DNA of 64,000 nucleotides from Lederbergia galactosidilytica. Lineage in GTDB: Bacteria > Bacillota > Bacilli > Bacillales > Bacillaceae_C. Below are positions 34,745 to 42,273 of the stretch, in pieces. How positions within the stretch are numbered: the stretch's first letter is position 1; each line of letters opens with the position of its first letter. A program made the translations under genes and the position numbers. The DNA is taken from positions 186,001 through 250,000 of the forward strand of contig NZ_JAGGKH010000005.1 in assembly GCF_017873565.1 (NCBI RefSeq), written 5' to 3'. Under the pieces are notes generated by a model, which saw only the letters and a list, made by a program, of their open reading frames with translations, was not told the origin of the DNA and ran no database searches.

Positions 34745-34963
34745 TTACTTAGTTCGATAAAAACATGAACATACAAATTCAGTAAGAAAGAAAATAGACA
34801 ACCCTGAAATAAGCATTGCAAATGAACTCTGAACGAGCGACACACCTTGAATCTGTTCAAAAATGGCATTCACAAAAAGAAGTAAACTCCAAAAAATAAA
34901 GGTAGTGAATAAGGCGGTATGAACGGCTTTAGGGTGAAAGTTAGGATTCGGTTTGAAAAACAT
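34745..34963 (-). CDS. small two-helix membrane protein
   Basis: This 72-residue protein has two membrane segments (FTTFIFWSLLLFVNAIF and FAMLISGLSIFFLTEFVCSC). ATG at 34963 is chosen because AAAGGAGGG lies 8 nt upstream; an earlier in-frame start has no such site. It lies just downstream of the ABC-F gene and its terminator. No family recognised. Confidence 0.65.
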   Translation of the reverse strand: MFFKPNPNFHPKAVHTALFTTFIFWSLLLFVNAIFEQIQGVSLVQSSFAMLISGLSIFFLTEFVCSCFYRTK

Positions 34964-35014
34964 AGGACAGCCCTCCTTTAAAAATGAAGCGTAGGTTGAT
35001 TGCAAAATTTGTAA

Positions 35015-35050
35015 ATAATATCCGTGATAAAGATGGATCACGGATATTAT
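35015..35050 (-). terminator. terminator after the ABC-F gene
   Basis: ATAATATCCGTGAT and ATCACGGATATTAT form perfect 14-bp arms with an 8-nt loop, beginning 3 nt after the ABC-F stop. Confidence 0.75.
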
Positions 35051-35053
35051 CGT

Positions 35054-36622
35054 CTACAATTCCAATTTGCGTTTTTCAGCCAATAACTGTTGAAATTCCG
35101 CTTCTAACTCTTGTGAAGGTTCGATGCTTAGTCGGCTGAGGACATCGGTTATTTTCGTCTCTAGCAAAAGTCGTTTATCTTCTAAAGTATCACGCTTTGT
35201 ACTTATATTAACTTGTTTGTATTCTTTATAACTTCCATCAAAAAGCTTTAATTCCTGCTTTTCTATAGATAATATTTGATTTGCGACCGATTCAATAAAA
35301 CGACGATCATGGGAAACGAAAATGACAGTTCCGGCATAGCCTTGGAGCAACGACTCTAATGCCTCAACGGCTTGAAGATCAAGGAAGTTAGTCGGCTCAT
35401 CCATGAGAATGGTATTAATATCACTCACGAAAATTTTGGCGAAGGCAACTTTTACGCGCTCACCCCCACTTAAGACAGACACGTTTTTATATACATCTTC
35501 ACGAAAAAAATGTAGTCTTGCAAGCACAGTACGAATTAAACTTTCCTCTTGTGTGGAAGTTGAACGAACATTTTCCAAAATTGATTGGTCGAGTTGTAAA
35601 ATATCTAGGTTCTGACTGAAATAACCAATTTTCACTGCAGGTGAAAAGTATATCCCTTGCTTTTGCTGAATCAATTTTTTCATAAGTGTTGTTTTTCCAC
35701 TACCATTCGGACCAATAATGGCTAATTTATCACCACCTTTGACTTGAAAGTGGGCTGAATGCCAAAGTACTCGTTTTCCGACCACTCCTGGAACATCTTC
35801 TACCCTTAAGACAATTCGTCCGGTAAAAGTTTCTTCATTCGGGAGATTCATTTTTATGGCGGGCGGTTCTTTTACCTTTTCCACTTTTTCTAACTTCTCT
35901 AAACGAGTCTCAATCGCTTTAGCTGTTTGGCGGAGCTTTTTTTGCTTATTGGCAAAATAAGGCTTTGCCCCCGTAATTTTGGCTTCAGAAGCACTTGTTT
36001 TTTTAGGGAGCTTTGTGGCTCGAGCTGCCTTTTGCTCTTTTAATACAAGCGCTTCCTCTAATTGTTGCTTTTTCTTTTCATATTGCTCATAAGCACTTTC
36101 TTGTTGTTTTCGTTCTATTTCCTTTTGTGTAACATATTCGGAATAGTTTCCCTTATACTCTTTGATCTTACCCTCGTTCAACTCCCAAATAGTTGTGCAA
36201 AGGGCATCGAGGAATTCACGGTCATGGGAGACAAGAATGAACGCTCCTTGCCATCTTTGTAGTTGTTTTTCAAGCTTCTCAATATGTTCTGTGTCTAAGT
36301 TGGTTGTTGGTTCATCAGCGAGTAAGAGGTCAGGTTTCTTAACCAATGTCTGATTAATATAATCCTGTGTCACTTCACCTCCACTTTTAGTTGTATTCGT
36401 CTTTTTTAGTTGAGGAAGGAGTTCACTATTAGCATAAGAGTGGACTTTCCCTGATTCAGGTTGCTTTTTTTGAGCTAATAGTTCTAATAAGGTTGTTTTT
36501 CCGCATCCGTTCCTCCCAACTAAGCCAATCCGATCTTTTGCTTGAACCTGTAAGTGCTCCGTCTTGATTAATAGGCGATCTTTTACATAATACTTTAGTT
36601 CAATTGCTTCTAATAGCATCAA
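35054..36622 (-). CDS. ABC-F ribosomal protection protein (Vga/VmlR type)
   Basis: This 522-residue protein has two ABC domains and no membrane segments. Walker A motifs are GLVGRNGCGKTTLL and IIGPNGSGKTTLM; Walker B sites are LLLADEPTTNLD and ILMDEPTNFLD; the second signature is LSGGERVKVAFAK. The first domain is short between Walker A and the signature, as in antibiotic-resistance ABC-F proteins. The linker is long, charged and Lys-rich, and a C-terminal helical extension is present. Such proteins displace lincosamides, streptogramin A or pleuromutilins from the ribosome. The leader has an attenuator of the kind that controls VmlR-type genes. The antibiotic range cannot be read from sequence. 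Confidence 0.85.
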   Translation of the reverse strand: MMLLEAIELKYYVKDRLLIKTEHLQVQAKDRIGLVGRNGCGKTTLLELLAQKKQPESGKVHSYANSELLPQLKKTNTTKSGGEVTQDYINQTLVKKPDLLLADEPTTNLDTEHIEKLEKQLQRWQGAFILVSHDREFLDALCTTIWELNEGKIKEYKGNYSEYVTQKEIERKQQESAYEQYEKKKQQLEEALVLKEQKAARATKLPKKTSASEAKITGAKPYFANKQKKLRQTAKAIETRLEKLEKVEKVKEPPAIKMNLPNEETFTGRIVLRVEDVPGVVGKRVLWHSAHFQVKGGDKLAIIGPNGSGKTTLMKKLIQQKQGIYFSPAVKIGYFSQNLDILQLDQSILENVRSTSTQEESLIRTVLARLHFFREDVYKNVSVLSGGERVKVAFAKIFVSDINTILMDEPTNFLDLQAVEALESLLQGYAGTVIFVSHDRRFIESVANQILSIEKQELKLFDGSYKEYKQVNISTKRDTLEDKRLLLETKITDVLSRLSIEPSQELEAEFQQLLAEKRKLEL

Positions 36623-36650
36623 ATCATCTCCATCTTTTTAAATTCGGAGA

Positions 36651-36850
36651 CAAAAAAGCCCCCTATTTTAGTCAGAATAGGAGGCATACGGGTAATACAA
36701 AAAGAGACACTGGTCCCTAATTTTCCCAATGTGTAGTACCAATCCTATTCTGAAAAGATCGTTCGAAGACATGTGAAAGAAGACAGATGAAAATCTGTTC
36801 TTTACAAGTTTCGTTCGATTGTTTTTCAAAAAATAGGATTAGTACTTCAT
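36651..36850 (-). promoter_or_regulatory. transcription attenuator leader of the ABC-F gene
   Basis: Four arms are seen in the minus-strand leader: 1 (36846-36829, AGTACTAATCCTATT), 2 (36752-36735, CAGAATAGGATTGGTACT), 3 (36685-36674, CTCCTATTCTG) and 4 (36669-36658, AAAATAGGGGGC). 1 pairs with 2; 3 pairs with 4 to give a terminator followed by TTTTTT. 2 can instead pair with 3 over ten bases (CAGAATAGGA/TCCTATTCTG), which would prevent termination. A three-codon open frame ATG-AAG-TAC-TAA (36850-36839) overlaps arm 1, so ribosome stalling could free arm 2. Confidence 0.75.
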
Positions 36851-36885
36851 CTAATTGGGTCACCCTTCCGTTTTTAGTTATTGCT

Positions 36886-36914
36886 AATGTAGCAGTTTAG
36901 AAAGAGAAAGTCAA
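36886..36914 (-). promoter_or_regulatory. promoter of the ABC-F gene
   Basis: On the minus strand TTGACT (36914-36909), a 17-bp spacer and TACATT (36891-36886) form a sigma-A promoter. It starts the leader that contains the attenuator, about 260 nt before the gene. Confidence 0.75.
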
Positions 36915-37053
36915 TGTTATATAAAAAGAAATCCCCCCTTGTTTAAAGGCCTATAATTTTATAAAACTTGAGATACCGTGATTTTTATTAAGAGATGGTT
37001 TATGAGGGTTCTATAAAGAAAGGAAAACTAGTATAGTCTAAAGAAAGTCCATA

Positions 37054-38727
37054 ATGGGGTTGATGCAAATGACAAAAAAGGTGCTAATTTGCTTAGCTGT
37101 TCTTTTGCTGGGAATGTCATCCTATTTAGCTTGGCAGAGCTGGAAAGAACAGTCCGTTCCTAATAGTAGAGAGAATCAAGAAGAATTAATCAAGGCGATT
37201 TTTCGGGAAGCCCGATTTGGAAAGATTCCAGGAGCTCCCTTAATCGCCGGCAAATCTAGTCTTCAAGAAGTTGATCAGCTTTGGGGGGACCCTGATCAAA
37301 TTGATGGACTAGCCGCAGGGATATATCAGCAGTATCAAAGTCCAAAAGTTACCTTAGGCTTGCGAGCAGATCGAGTTGTAGATATCCGTTCTTATGCCCC
37401 TGAGCTTAACTTTATTCGTTTAGAGACCATTGAAAAATTAAAAGGTGAACCTGATGAGGTTCGCTATTATCAAGATAAAAATGTCGATCAAGTTATCTTA
37501 GTATATAACGTATCTAAGAGTGAACAGTTGAAATGGATATTGCCAAAACCGACAAAATCAGTGCCTAATCCTGCTGTTGATCATATCTCGCTTTATTCAG
37601 ATTCAACCAAAATCATAAAGGAGCAAAAGGGTGTGAACAATCAACTGAAGGCTATGAATATACGTGAAAAAATTGGCCAAATGATTTTTGCAGGTACGGA
37701 TGGAGTGGAATTGGACGCGGGAACGAAAGAACTTATTACACATCATCAAGTTGGTGGCTTCATCTTCTTTGCAGCTAATCTGCTGGACACAAAGCAAATG
37801 ATCACCTTATTAAATGATATAAAAAGGGAAAACGTGCAAAACCCATTTCCGCTTTTCTTAGGGGTTGATCAGGAGGGTGGAAGAATTTCAAGATTCCCTG
37901 ATAATATGATGACTTTGCCAACGAATGAGGAAATTGGCATGTTGAATGACGTTGCTTTTTCCTATGAAGTAGGGCAGGTACTTGGCGACCAGGTGAAGGC
38001 ATTCGGATTTAATCTTGATTTTGCCCCTGTACTAGATGTTAATAGCAATCCGAACAATCCAGTAATTAATGATCGTTCGTTTGGTTCCGACCCTCAGCTT
38101 GTGAGTCGGCTAGGGATCGAAACGATGAAAGGTATTCAGTCACAGCAAATCATATCCGTAATCAAACATTTTCCTGGACATGGGGATACGGAGGTGGATT
38201 CCCACCTGGATTTGCCAATCATTGAGAAATCTGTCAAAGAAATGGAACAAATAGAACTGCTCCCATTCTATAAGGCAATCCATGACGGAGCTGATATGGT
38301 GATGGTCGCTCATATTTTGCTTCCGGAAATTGATCCTACATATCCATCATCTATGTCCAAAAAAGTGATTACCAATTTATTGCGAGACCGACTTGATTTC
38401 ACAGGTGTTGTTGTAACTGATGATATGACAATGAAGGCAATAACGAATCATTATGAGATGGGGGAAGCTGCTGTCCAATCTGTAAAGGCGGGAAGTGATG
38501 TAATTCTCATTGCCCATGAGTATGATAATGTCAAAAATGTGATTGAGGCCCTCGTTCAAGCGGTAGAAACGGGCGAATTGAGTGAGGAAAGAATTGATGA
38601 AAGTGTGCGTAGGATTTTGCAGTTAAAAAAGAAATATAATCTGGAAGATCAACCTGTTGAAAAGGTAGATGTAGAGAGTCTAAATCATTCGATAGAAGAA
38701 GTATTGGAAAAGTATAGCGAAGAATGA
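37054..38727 (+). CDS. DUF4309 domain fused to GH3 beta-N-acetylglucosaminidase (NagZ-like)
   Basis: This 557-residue protein has an N-terminal signal/anchor helix (KVLICLAVLLLGMSSYLAW). A DUF4309-type domain follows (about 45-165: PGAPLIAGKSSLQEVDQLWG, DIRSYAPELNFIRLETIEKL). The rest is a glycoside hydrolase family 3 catalytic domain with VDQEGGRISRF, KHFPGHGDTEVDSH (the NagZ His/Asp dyad loop) and VVTDDMTMKAI. It likely removes terminal GlcNAc from muropeptides outside the cytoplasm during wall recycling. Starts at 37054 or 37069 are both possible; GGGG favours 37069. The DUF4309 fusion differs from B. subtilis NagZ, whose extra domain is at the other end. Confidence 0.87.
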   Translation: MGLMQMTKKVLICLAVLLLGMSSYLAWQSWKEQSVPNSRENQEELIKAIFREARFGKIPGAPLIAGKSSLQEVDQLWGDPDQIDGLAAGIYQQYQSPKVTLGLRADRVVDIRSYAPELNFIRLETIEKLKGEPDEVRYYQDKNVDQVILVYNVSKSEQLKWILPKPTKSVPNPAVDHISLYSDSTKIIKEQKGVNNQLKAMNIREKIGQMIFAGTDGVELDAGTKELITHHQVGGFIFFAANLLDTKQMITLLNDIKRENVQNPFPLFLGVDQEGGRISRFPDNMMTLPTNEEIGMLNDVAFSYEVGQVLGDQVKAFGFNLDFAPVLDVNSNPNNPVINDRSFGSDPQLVSRLGIETMKGIQSQQIISVIKHFPGHGDTEVDSHLDLPIIEKSVKEMEQIELLPFYKAIHDGADMVMVAHILLPEIDPTYPSSMSKKVITNLLRDRLDFTGVVVTDDMTMKAITNHYEMGEAAVQSVKAGSDVILIAHEYDNVKNVIEALVQAVETGELSEERIDESVRRILQLKKKYNLEDQPVEKVDVESLNHSIEEVLEKYSEE

Positions 38728-39028
38728 GGCTGGAACAAAAATGTTTTCACCAAAGAAAAACCGAACAAGTAAGTGCATATAACTTGCTTCGGAATTATAC
38801 TTCGCTTTCCGGGCGGCTGGTGAGCCTCGGGCCGGCAGGATGCCACAGTTTTAGCCTTCTTAAGTCGCACTCCATGATCGCACCGATGCCTTTTCAATGA
38901 ACACGTTGTTCTAGTGTCGGCATTGGTCACAGGACGTGATCAATGCCGACCTACCGCAAGAGTTTTTCTAATGCTATGGTAATGCATCGTTTGTCTTTCC
39001 TGCTTAGCCATTTTTGTTATGTCCCAGC
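38728..39028. repeat. interspersed ~300-bp repeat with terminal inverted repeats, copy A
   Basis: It begins GGCTGGAACAAAAATG immediately after the nagZ-like stop codon and ends CATTTTTGTTATGTCCCAGC. Its interior (TACTTCGCTTTCC, TCGGCATTGGTCACAGGACG) is shared, in reverse orientation, with copy B at 54.85 kb. It contains no gene. The structure suggests a non-autonomous mobile or terminator-like element. Confidence 0.8.
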
Positions 39029-39043
39029 ATTTATCGGATTTTA

Positions 39044-39451
39044 TTAAATTCTTAATAAATCATCATTAAGCTTTTTCGCTTCATTCCGGAAGTAAAGATA
39101 AAATCCAATCCATATGCAAGCATAAATAAGAAGGAATAACCCAGCAAACAATAGGGCGCTTTTTAGATTAAAAGGGATCCAGCCAACACTAAAGGATAAA
39201 ATGAAGTAAAGGATAGCCACTGAAACAAAATGCAGGGCAGTTTGTAGTGGTAATTTTAGTGATTTTATTTCAAAGAAAAGTGGTGTAACTGAGAAGAACC
39301 AGCCACAAAAAAGACAAGCAAGAGAATTTTTTAGGAAAAGTTGACCATCTAACAAATCCGCTCCCTTGAAATAAATGATATTGGTAAGTAAAACAGCCAT
39401 GAAGGCCCCGAATAAAATGCCCATTACACTTTGAAATAAAAATTTCTTCAT
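39044..39451 (-). CDS. DUF3021 four-helix membrane protein
   Basis: This 135-residue protein has four membrane helices and the family features SVMGILFGAFMAVLL and SLACLFCGWFFSVTPLFF. DUF3021 genes usually follow a LytTR regulator, as here (4-nt overlap, GTGA/ATGA type), and are thought to modulate it. ATG follows the GAGG of the lytTR end. Confidence 0.85.
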   Translation of the reverse strand: MKKFLFQSVMGILFGAFMAVLLTNIIYFKGADLLDGQLFLKNSLACLFCGWFFSVTPLFFEIKSLKLPLQTALHFVSVAILYFILSFSVGWIPFNLKSALLFAGLFLLIYACIWIGFYLYFRNEAKKLNDDLLRI

Positions 39452-39906
39452 CCGTTTTTCCTCCTATTCAATTTAAGTGATTCTTTAATGTTTTTTACAT
39501 AGTGCCGTGTCACGTACTCCTTGGCACCAGATTTAAAATGGACACAGAGTGTTCCATTAAAAGAAGGTTCAAATCGACTTAATTCATGCAGATTAGCGAT
39601 TACCGATTTTGATAAACGTACAAATTTGGAAGAGGGAAGGATCTCTTCTAATTCATACAATTTTTCTTTTAACTTGAAAGATCCAGCTGGTGTCACGGCG
39701 ACAACGGTTTCCGCCTCTGTATGGAAATAATGAATATCGTTGGGCTTTAATATATGTTGCATTTCGCCATCTTTCCCAATAATAAACTCTGTTTCCTTTC
39801 CCTTTAAAAAGTCTAGAATTTCTTGAATTGAATCATCAAGTTCCTTGCAATGAATGGTCACCTTTGTTTGTTCATGATCTTGGTCGATGTCCAAGGATAT
39901 CTTCAT
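39448..39906 (-). CDS. LytTR-family transcriptional regulator
   Basis: This 152-residue protein has no receiver domain. The N-terminal 50 residues are a short domain and residues 55-148 a LytTR DNA-binding domain (LKPNDIHYFHTEAETVVAVT, FVRLSKSVIANLHEL, SGAKEYVTRHYVKNIKESL). It lies in a four-gene operon with an ABC exporter upstream and DUF3021 downstream, and probably regulates that operon. Confidence 0.9.
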   Translation of the reverse strand: MKISLDIDQDHEQTKVTIHCKELDDSIQEILDFLKGKETEFIIGKDGEMQHILKPNDIHYFHTEAETVVAVTPAGSFKLKEKLYELEEILPSSKFVRLSKSVIANLHELSRFEPSFNGTLCVHFKSGAKEYVTRHYVKNIKESLKLNRRKNG

Positions 39907-39938
39907 TTATATCGTCCCCCGCCATTTTTCTCCTTTCA

Positions 39939-40679
39939 TTATACGGTTTTTTTTCGTATTTGAATGATAAAGTACGAAATAATTAGAAGGAATAGAATAT
40001 AGCCAATCGATAAGAAACTATCAATATGAAAATCGAACTGTCTATTCCAAATATCGATAAATAAATGATTCATATGATACAGGGGGTTAAAATGAGCGAT
40101 AATTTGGATGAACTTAGGCATCATTTGAATCGGGAGAGCAAAGTCCCCAGTAAACATGACAACTTGAAAGAGTACGATCGAGAAAATTAAGGCATTTTTC
40201 ATATTTTGGAACAAGGAATAAACAGCAGATGCAATTAAGAGCAAGATCGCATTGAGTAGAATAAAGAAGATGTAGGAAACAAGCGATCCCAGTAAGTGAA
40301 AAGGTAAATCATAGATGAAAATACTGAGTAACTGAATCATAATATAGCCAAAACTAGTGATGATCGTAGACTTGAGAATATTGGAAATCATTATTACTTT
40401 TTTAGGGACAGGTGAAAGTAACACTCTTTTCTCCACTCCGTTTGTACGATTCATCACTTGTTCAAATCCAAAAGCAAAGAAAATAACGGAAAATGTAATG
40501 AGTAAGATAAATGACGGTGTGTATGTTTCCGCATAGCTTAAGCCGCCTGTATACGAATTCTCCCCGAATAATTGCCCCATAAAAATATAGGTCACAGGGG
40601 GGATAATAAGTGAAAAGACTAAGTAAAAAATTTCTCTTGAAAACATTAGTAAGTCATAACGTAATTGTGTAAGTAACAT
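39939..40679 (-). CDS. ABC-2 type transporter permease
   Basis: This 246-residue protein has six membrane helices in the ABC-2 arrangement (FYLVFSLIIPPVTYIFMGQL, then MNRTNGVEKRVLLSPVPKKV and the last-helix FNPLYHMNHLF). It partners the ATPase gene 44 nt upstream. The pair probably exports a drug, peptide or lipid. Ribosome-binding site TAGGAGGTATTTTTC is present. Confidence 0.88.
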   Translation of the reverse strand: MLLTQLRYDLLMFSREIFYLVFSLIIPPVTYIFMGQLFGENSYTGGLSYAETYTPSFILLITFSVIFFAFGFEQVMNRTNGVEKRVLLSPVPKKVIMISNILKSTIITSFGYIMIQLLSIFIYDLPFHLLGSLVSYIFFILLNAILLLIASAVYSLFQNMKNALIFSIVLFQVVMFTGDFALPIQMMPKFIQIIAHFNPLYHMNHLFIDIWNRQFDFHIDSFLSIGYILFLLIISYFIIQIRKKTV

Positions 40680-40723
40680 GAAAAATACCTCCTAATTTTT
40701 AAAAACGAATTTATAAAACTATT

Positions 40724-41434
40724 TTATAAAACATTTTGTAAATAAAAATCGTTAATCGATGAGTAGCCTAATGCTAGAATGTTTTTGGGAGTAGTAAAAA
40801 GCTCTGCTTTTCCATCATTGATTAATAATACTTTGTCACAGTACATTTCTACTTCATCCATATAATGGGTAGTTAGAATGACTGTACCGTTTGTTTTCTG
40901 ATTATACTCGGTAATATAGGTCCAAAGAGTATTTCTCATATGCGGGTCAAGACCTGTAGTTGGTTCATCAAGAATAATTAATTTAGGATTAGACAAAAAG
41001 GCAACAGCTAAACTAATCTTTTGTTTCCACCCACCAGAGAGTTTTTCAAAATATGTTTTTCGATGGGATTCTAATTGGAAATCCTTTATAATTTGTTCGA
41101 TGTTAGTATTGGATCGATAGTATGCCTTGAAAAGATGAAGCAACTCTTCTACTTTAAGATTTTTGAAGAACTGGGTTGGCTGTAAGACAGCTGAAATATT
41201 GGCTCTTATCGCTTGATGCTGTTGTTCAGTTAGTTTTTGCAAGTCTTGACCAAATACGGTTACCTCGCCTTCGTCATAATTTTTGAGTGTCATAATAATT
41301 TCAAGAAATGTAGACTTCCCTGCGCCATTTTTTCCAATTACTCCAATAATTTCGCCTTTATTGGCTTTGAAATCTACTCCCCGTAATACAGAATTCCCTT
41401 TATATGATTTATGCAAGTTTTGAACTTGGATCAT
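40724..41434 (-). CDS. ABC transporter ATP-binding protein
   Basis: This 236-residue ATPase has Walker A GVIGKNGAGKSTFLEI, signature LSGGWKQKISLAVAF and Walker B LIILDEPTTGLDPH, followed by the switch His in LTTHYMDE. It is the first gene of the ATPase-permease-LytTR-DUF3021 operon. GGAGGTAGTTGAAAA precedes ATG. Confidence 0.93.
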   Translation of the reverse strand: MIQVQNLHKSYKGNSVLRGVDFKANKGEIIGVIGKNGAGKSTFLEIIMTLKNYDEGEVTVFGQDLQKLTEQQHQAIRANISAVLQPTQFFKNLKVEELLHLFKAYYRSNTNIEQIIKDFQLESHRKTYFEKLSGGWKQKISLAVAFLSNPKLIILDEPTTGLDPHMRNTLWTYITEYNQKTNGTVILTTHYMDEVEMYCDKVLLINDGKAELFTTPKNILALGYSSINDFYLQNVL

Positions 41435-42021
41435 TTTTCAACTACCTCCATGTCATTGCTGTTGTTAATCACATCTTATAGAGAATTTGCATTTCCGTCT
41501 GTTGAATATAGGTAAGATGTCTTTTTAGTTCGGTGACATGTAAAAAATTACCGGTGTCCTGCAGAGGGTTTTGTATGATGGAGCAAATGCCGAAAATAGT
41601 TAAATGAAATCCGATAGCTTTGTTTAACGTGCTTGTTCTTATGTTCCATGAACGATAGAGTTGCTTAAGGATAATTCCTTTTTTAATTGATAACGTTTAT
41701 CAATTGGACTATAATAATGGCTGGTATTGAAAAGAGTTTTAAGCTGTCGATAGAGGATATGGATAACATAACTAGGGAAGGGGAAAATTTTAATTAATGA
41801 GGTAACATTAATCTGCTTGTATAGAAAGCACTTGCTATCTTACAATAGTAAATATAATGATTCTGTAGTAATTGCAAGTAAAACCTTCGTTCCCTTTGGG
41901 CGATAAGATATTGCTTACTTAGAAGCTTCGGCAGGATGCGTGCATTTAGTTTATGTTAATTGTTTATGCAGTGGAGGGGGAAGGAGCCTTTCCAGTTAGT
42001 TTGATTTTGGGAGGATTAGAA
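41435..42021. other. divergent region between the ABC operon and the mevalonate operon
   Basis: No gene is seen. A strong plus-strand promoter overlapped by a palindrome lies at 41685-41715, giving a leader of about 300 nt before the first gene of the mevalonate operon. The minus-strand promoter of the ABC operon should lie around 41450-41550 but I could not fix it. Confidence 0.5.
41685..41715 (+). promoter_or_regulatory. promoter with overlapping palindromic operator, mevalonate operon
   Basis: TTGATA (41687-41692), 17 bp and TATAAT (41710-41715) form a near-consensus sigma-A promoter. AATTGATAA/TTATCAATT (41685-41705, 3-nt centre) is a perfect 9-bp inverted repeat covering the -35 box, as expected of a repressor site. 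The core TGATAACGTTTATCA matches the Fur box at 12 of 14 positions, but the regulator could be something else. Confidence 0.65.
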
Positions 42022-42270
42022 TTGCGAAAAGAGAATAATCCAGAGGAAAAAAAGAATATTGAGGTTTGGGAAGATTTAGTGAACTTGAGAGAACTGGTTC
42101 TTTCCCTTGTGATCTGTAGTGTGACGACTTTAGGTGCTTATCTTTTGGCTCCTGCAGAGCCTCCAAAACCGCTGTTTTTCGGCCTTGCTGGGGCTATAGG
42201 TGGTTTTATTATTGTCAGTATCATTGTAAAGCCAAAGAGAACGTTTGAAATCAATGAGGATGAGGATTAA
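42022..42270 (+). CDS. small membrane protein, TctB-like position
   Basis: This 82-residue protein has two helices (LVLSLVICSVTTLGAYLLA and LFFGLAGAIGGFIIVSIIV). It occupies the place of TctB, the small subunit of tripartite tricarboxylate transporters, but is about half the usual size. TTG at 42022 is chosen because GGGAGGATT lies 6-7 nt upstream; the frame extends back to 41953 without a good site. It ends 3 nt before the large permease gene. Confidence 0.6.
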   Translation: MRKENNPEEKKNIEVWEDLVNLRELVLSLVICSVTTLGAYLLAPAEPPKPLFFGLAGAIGGFIIVSIIVKPKRTFEINEDED

Positions 42271-42273
42271 AAT

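Noticed and set aside
36716-36863. 49-codon GTG-start frame in the ABC-F leader as an alternative leader peptide
   Set aside because: The GTG overlaps its own would-be Shine-Dalgarno sequence; the frame is more simply explained by the structured leader RNA.
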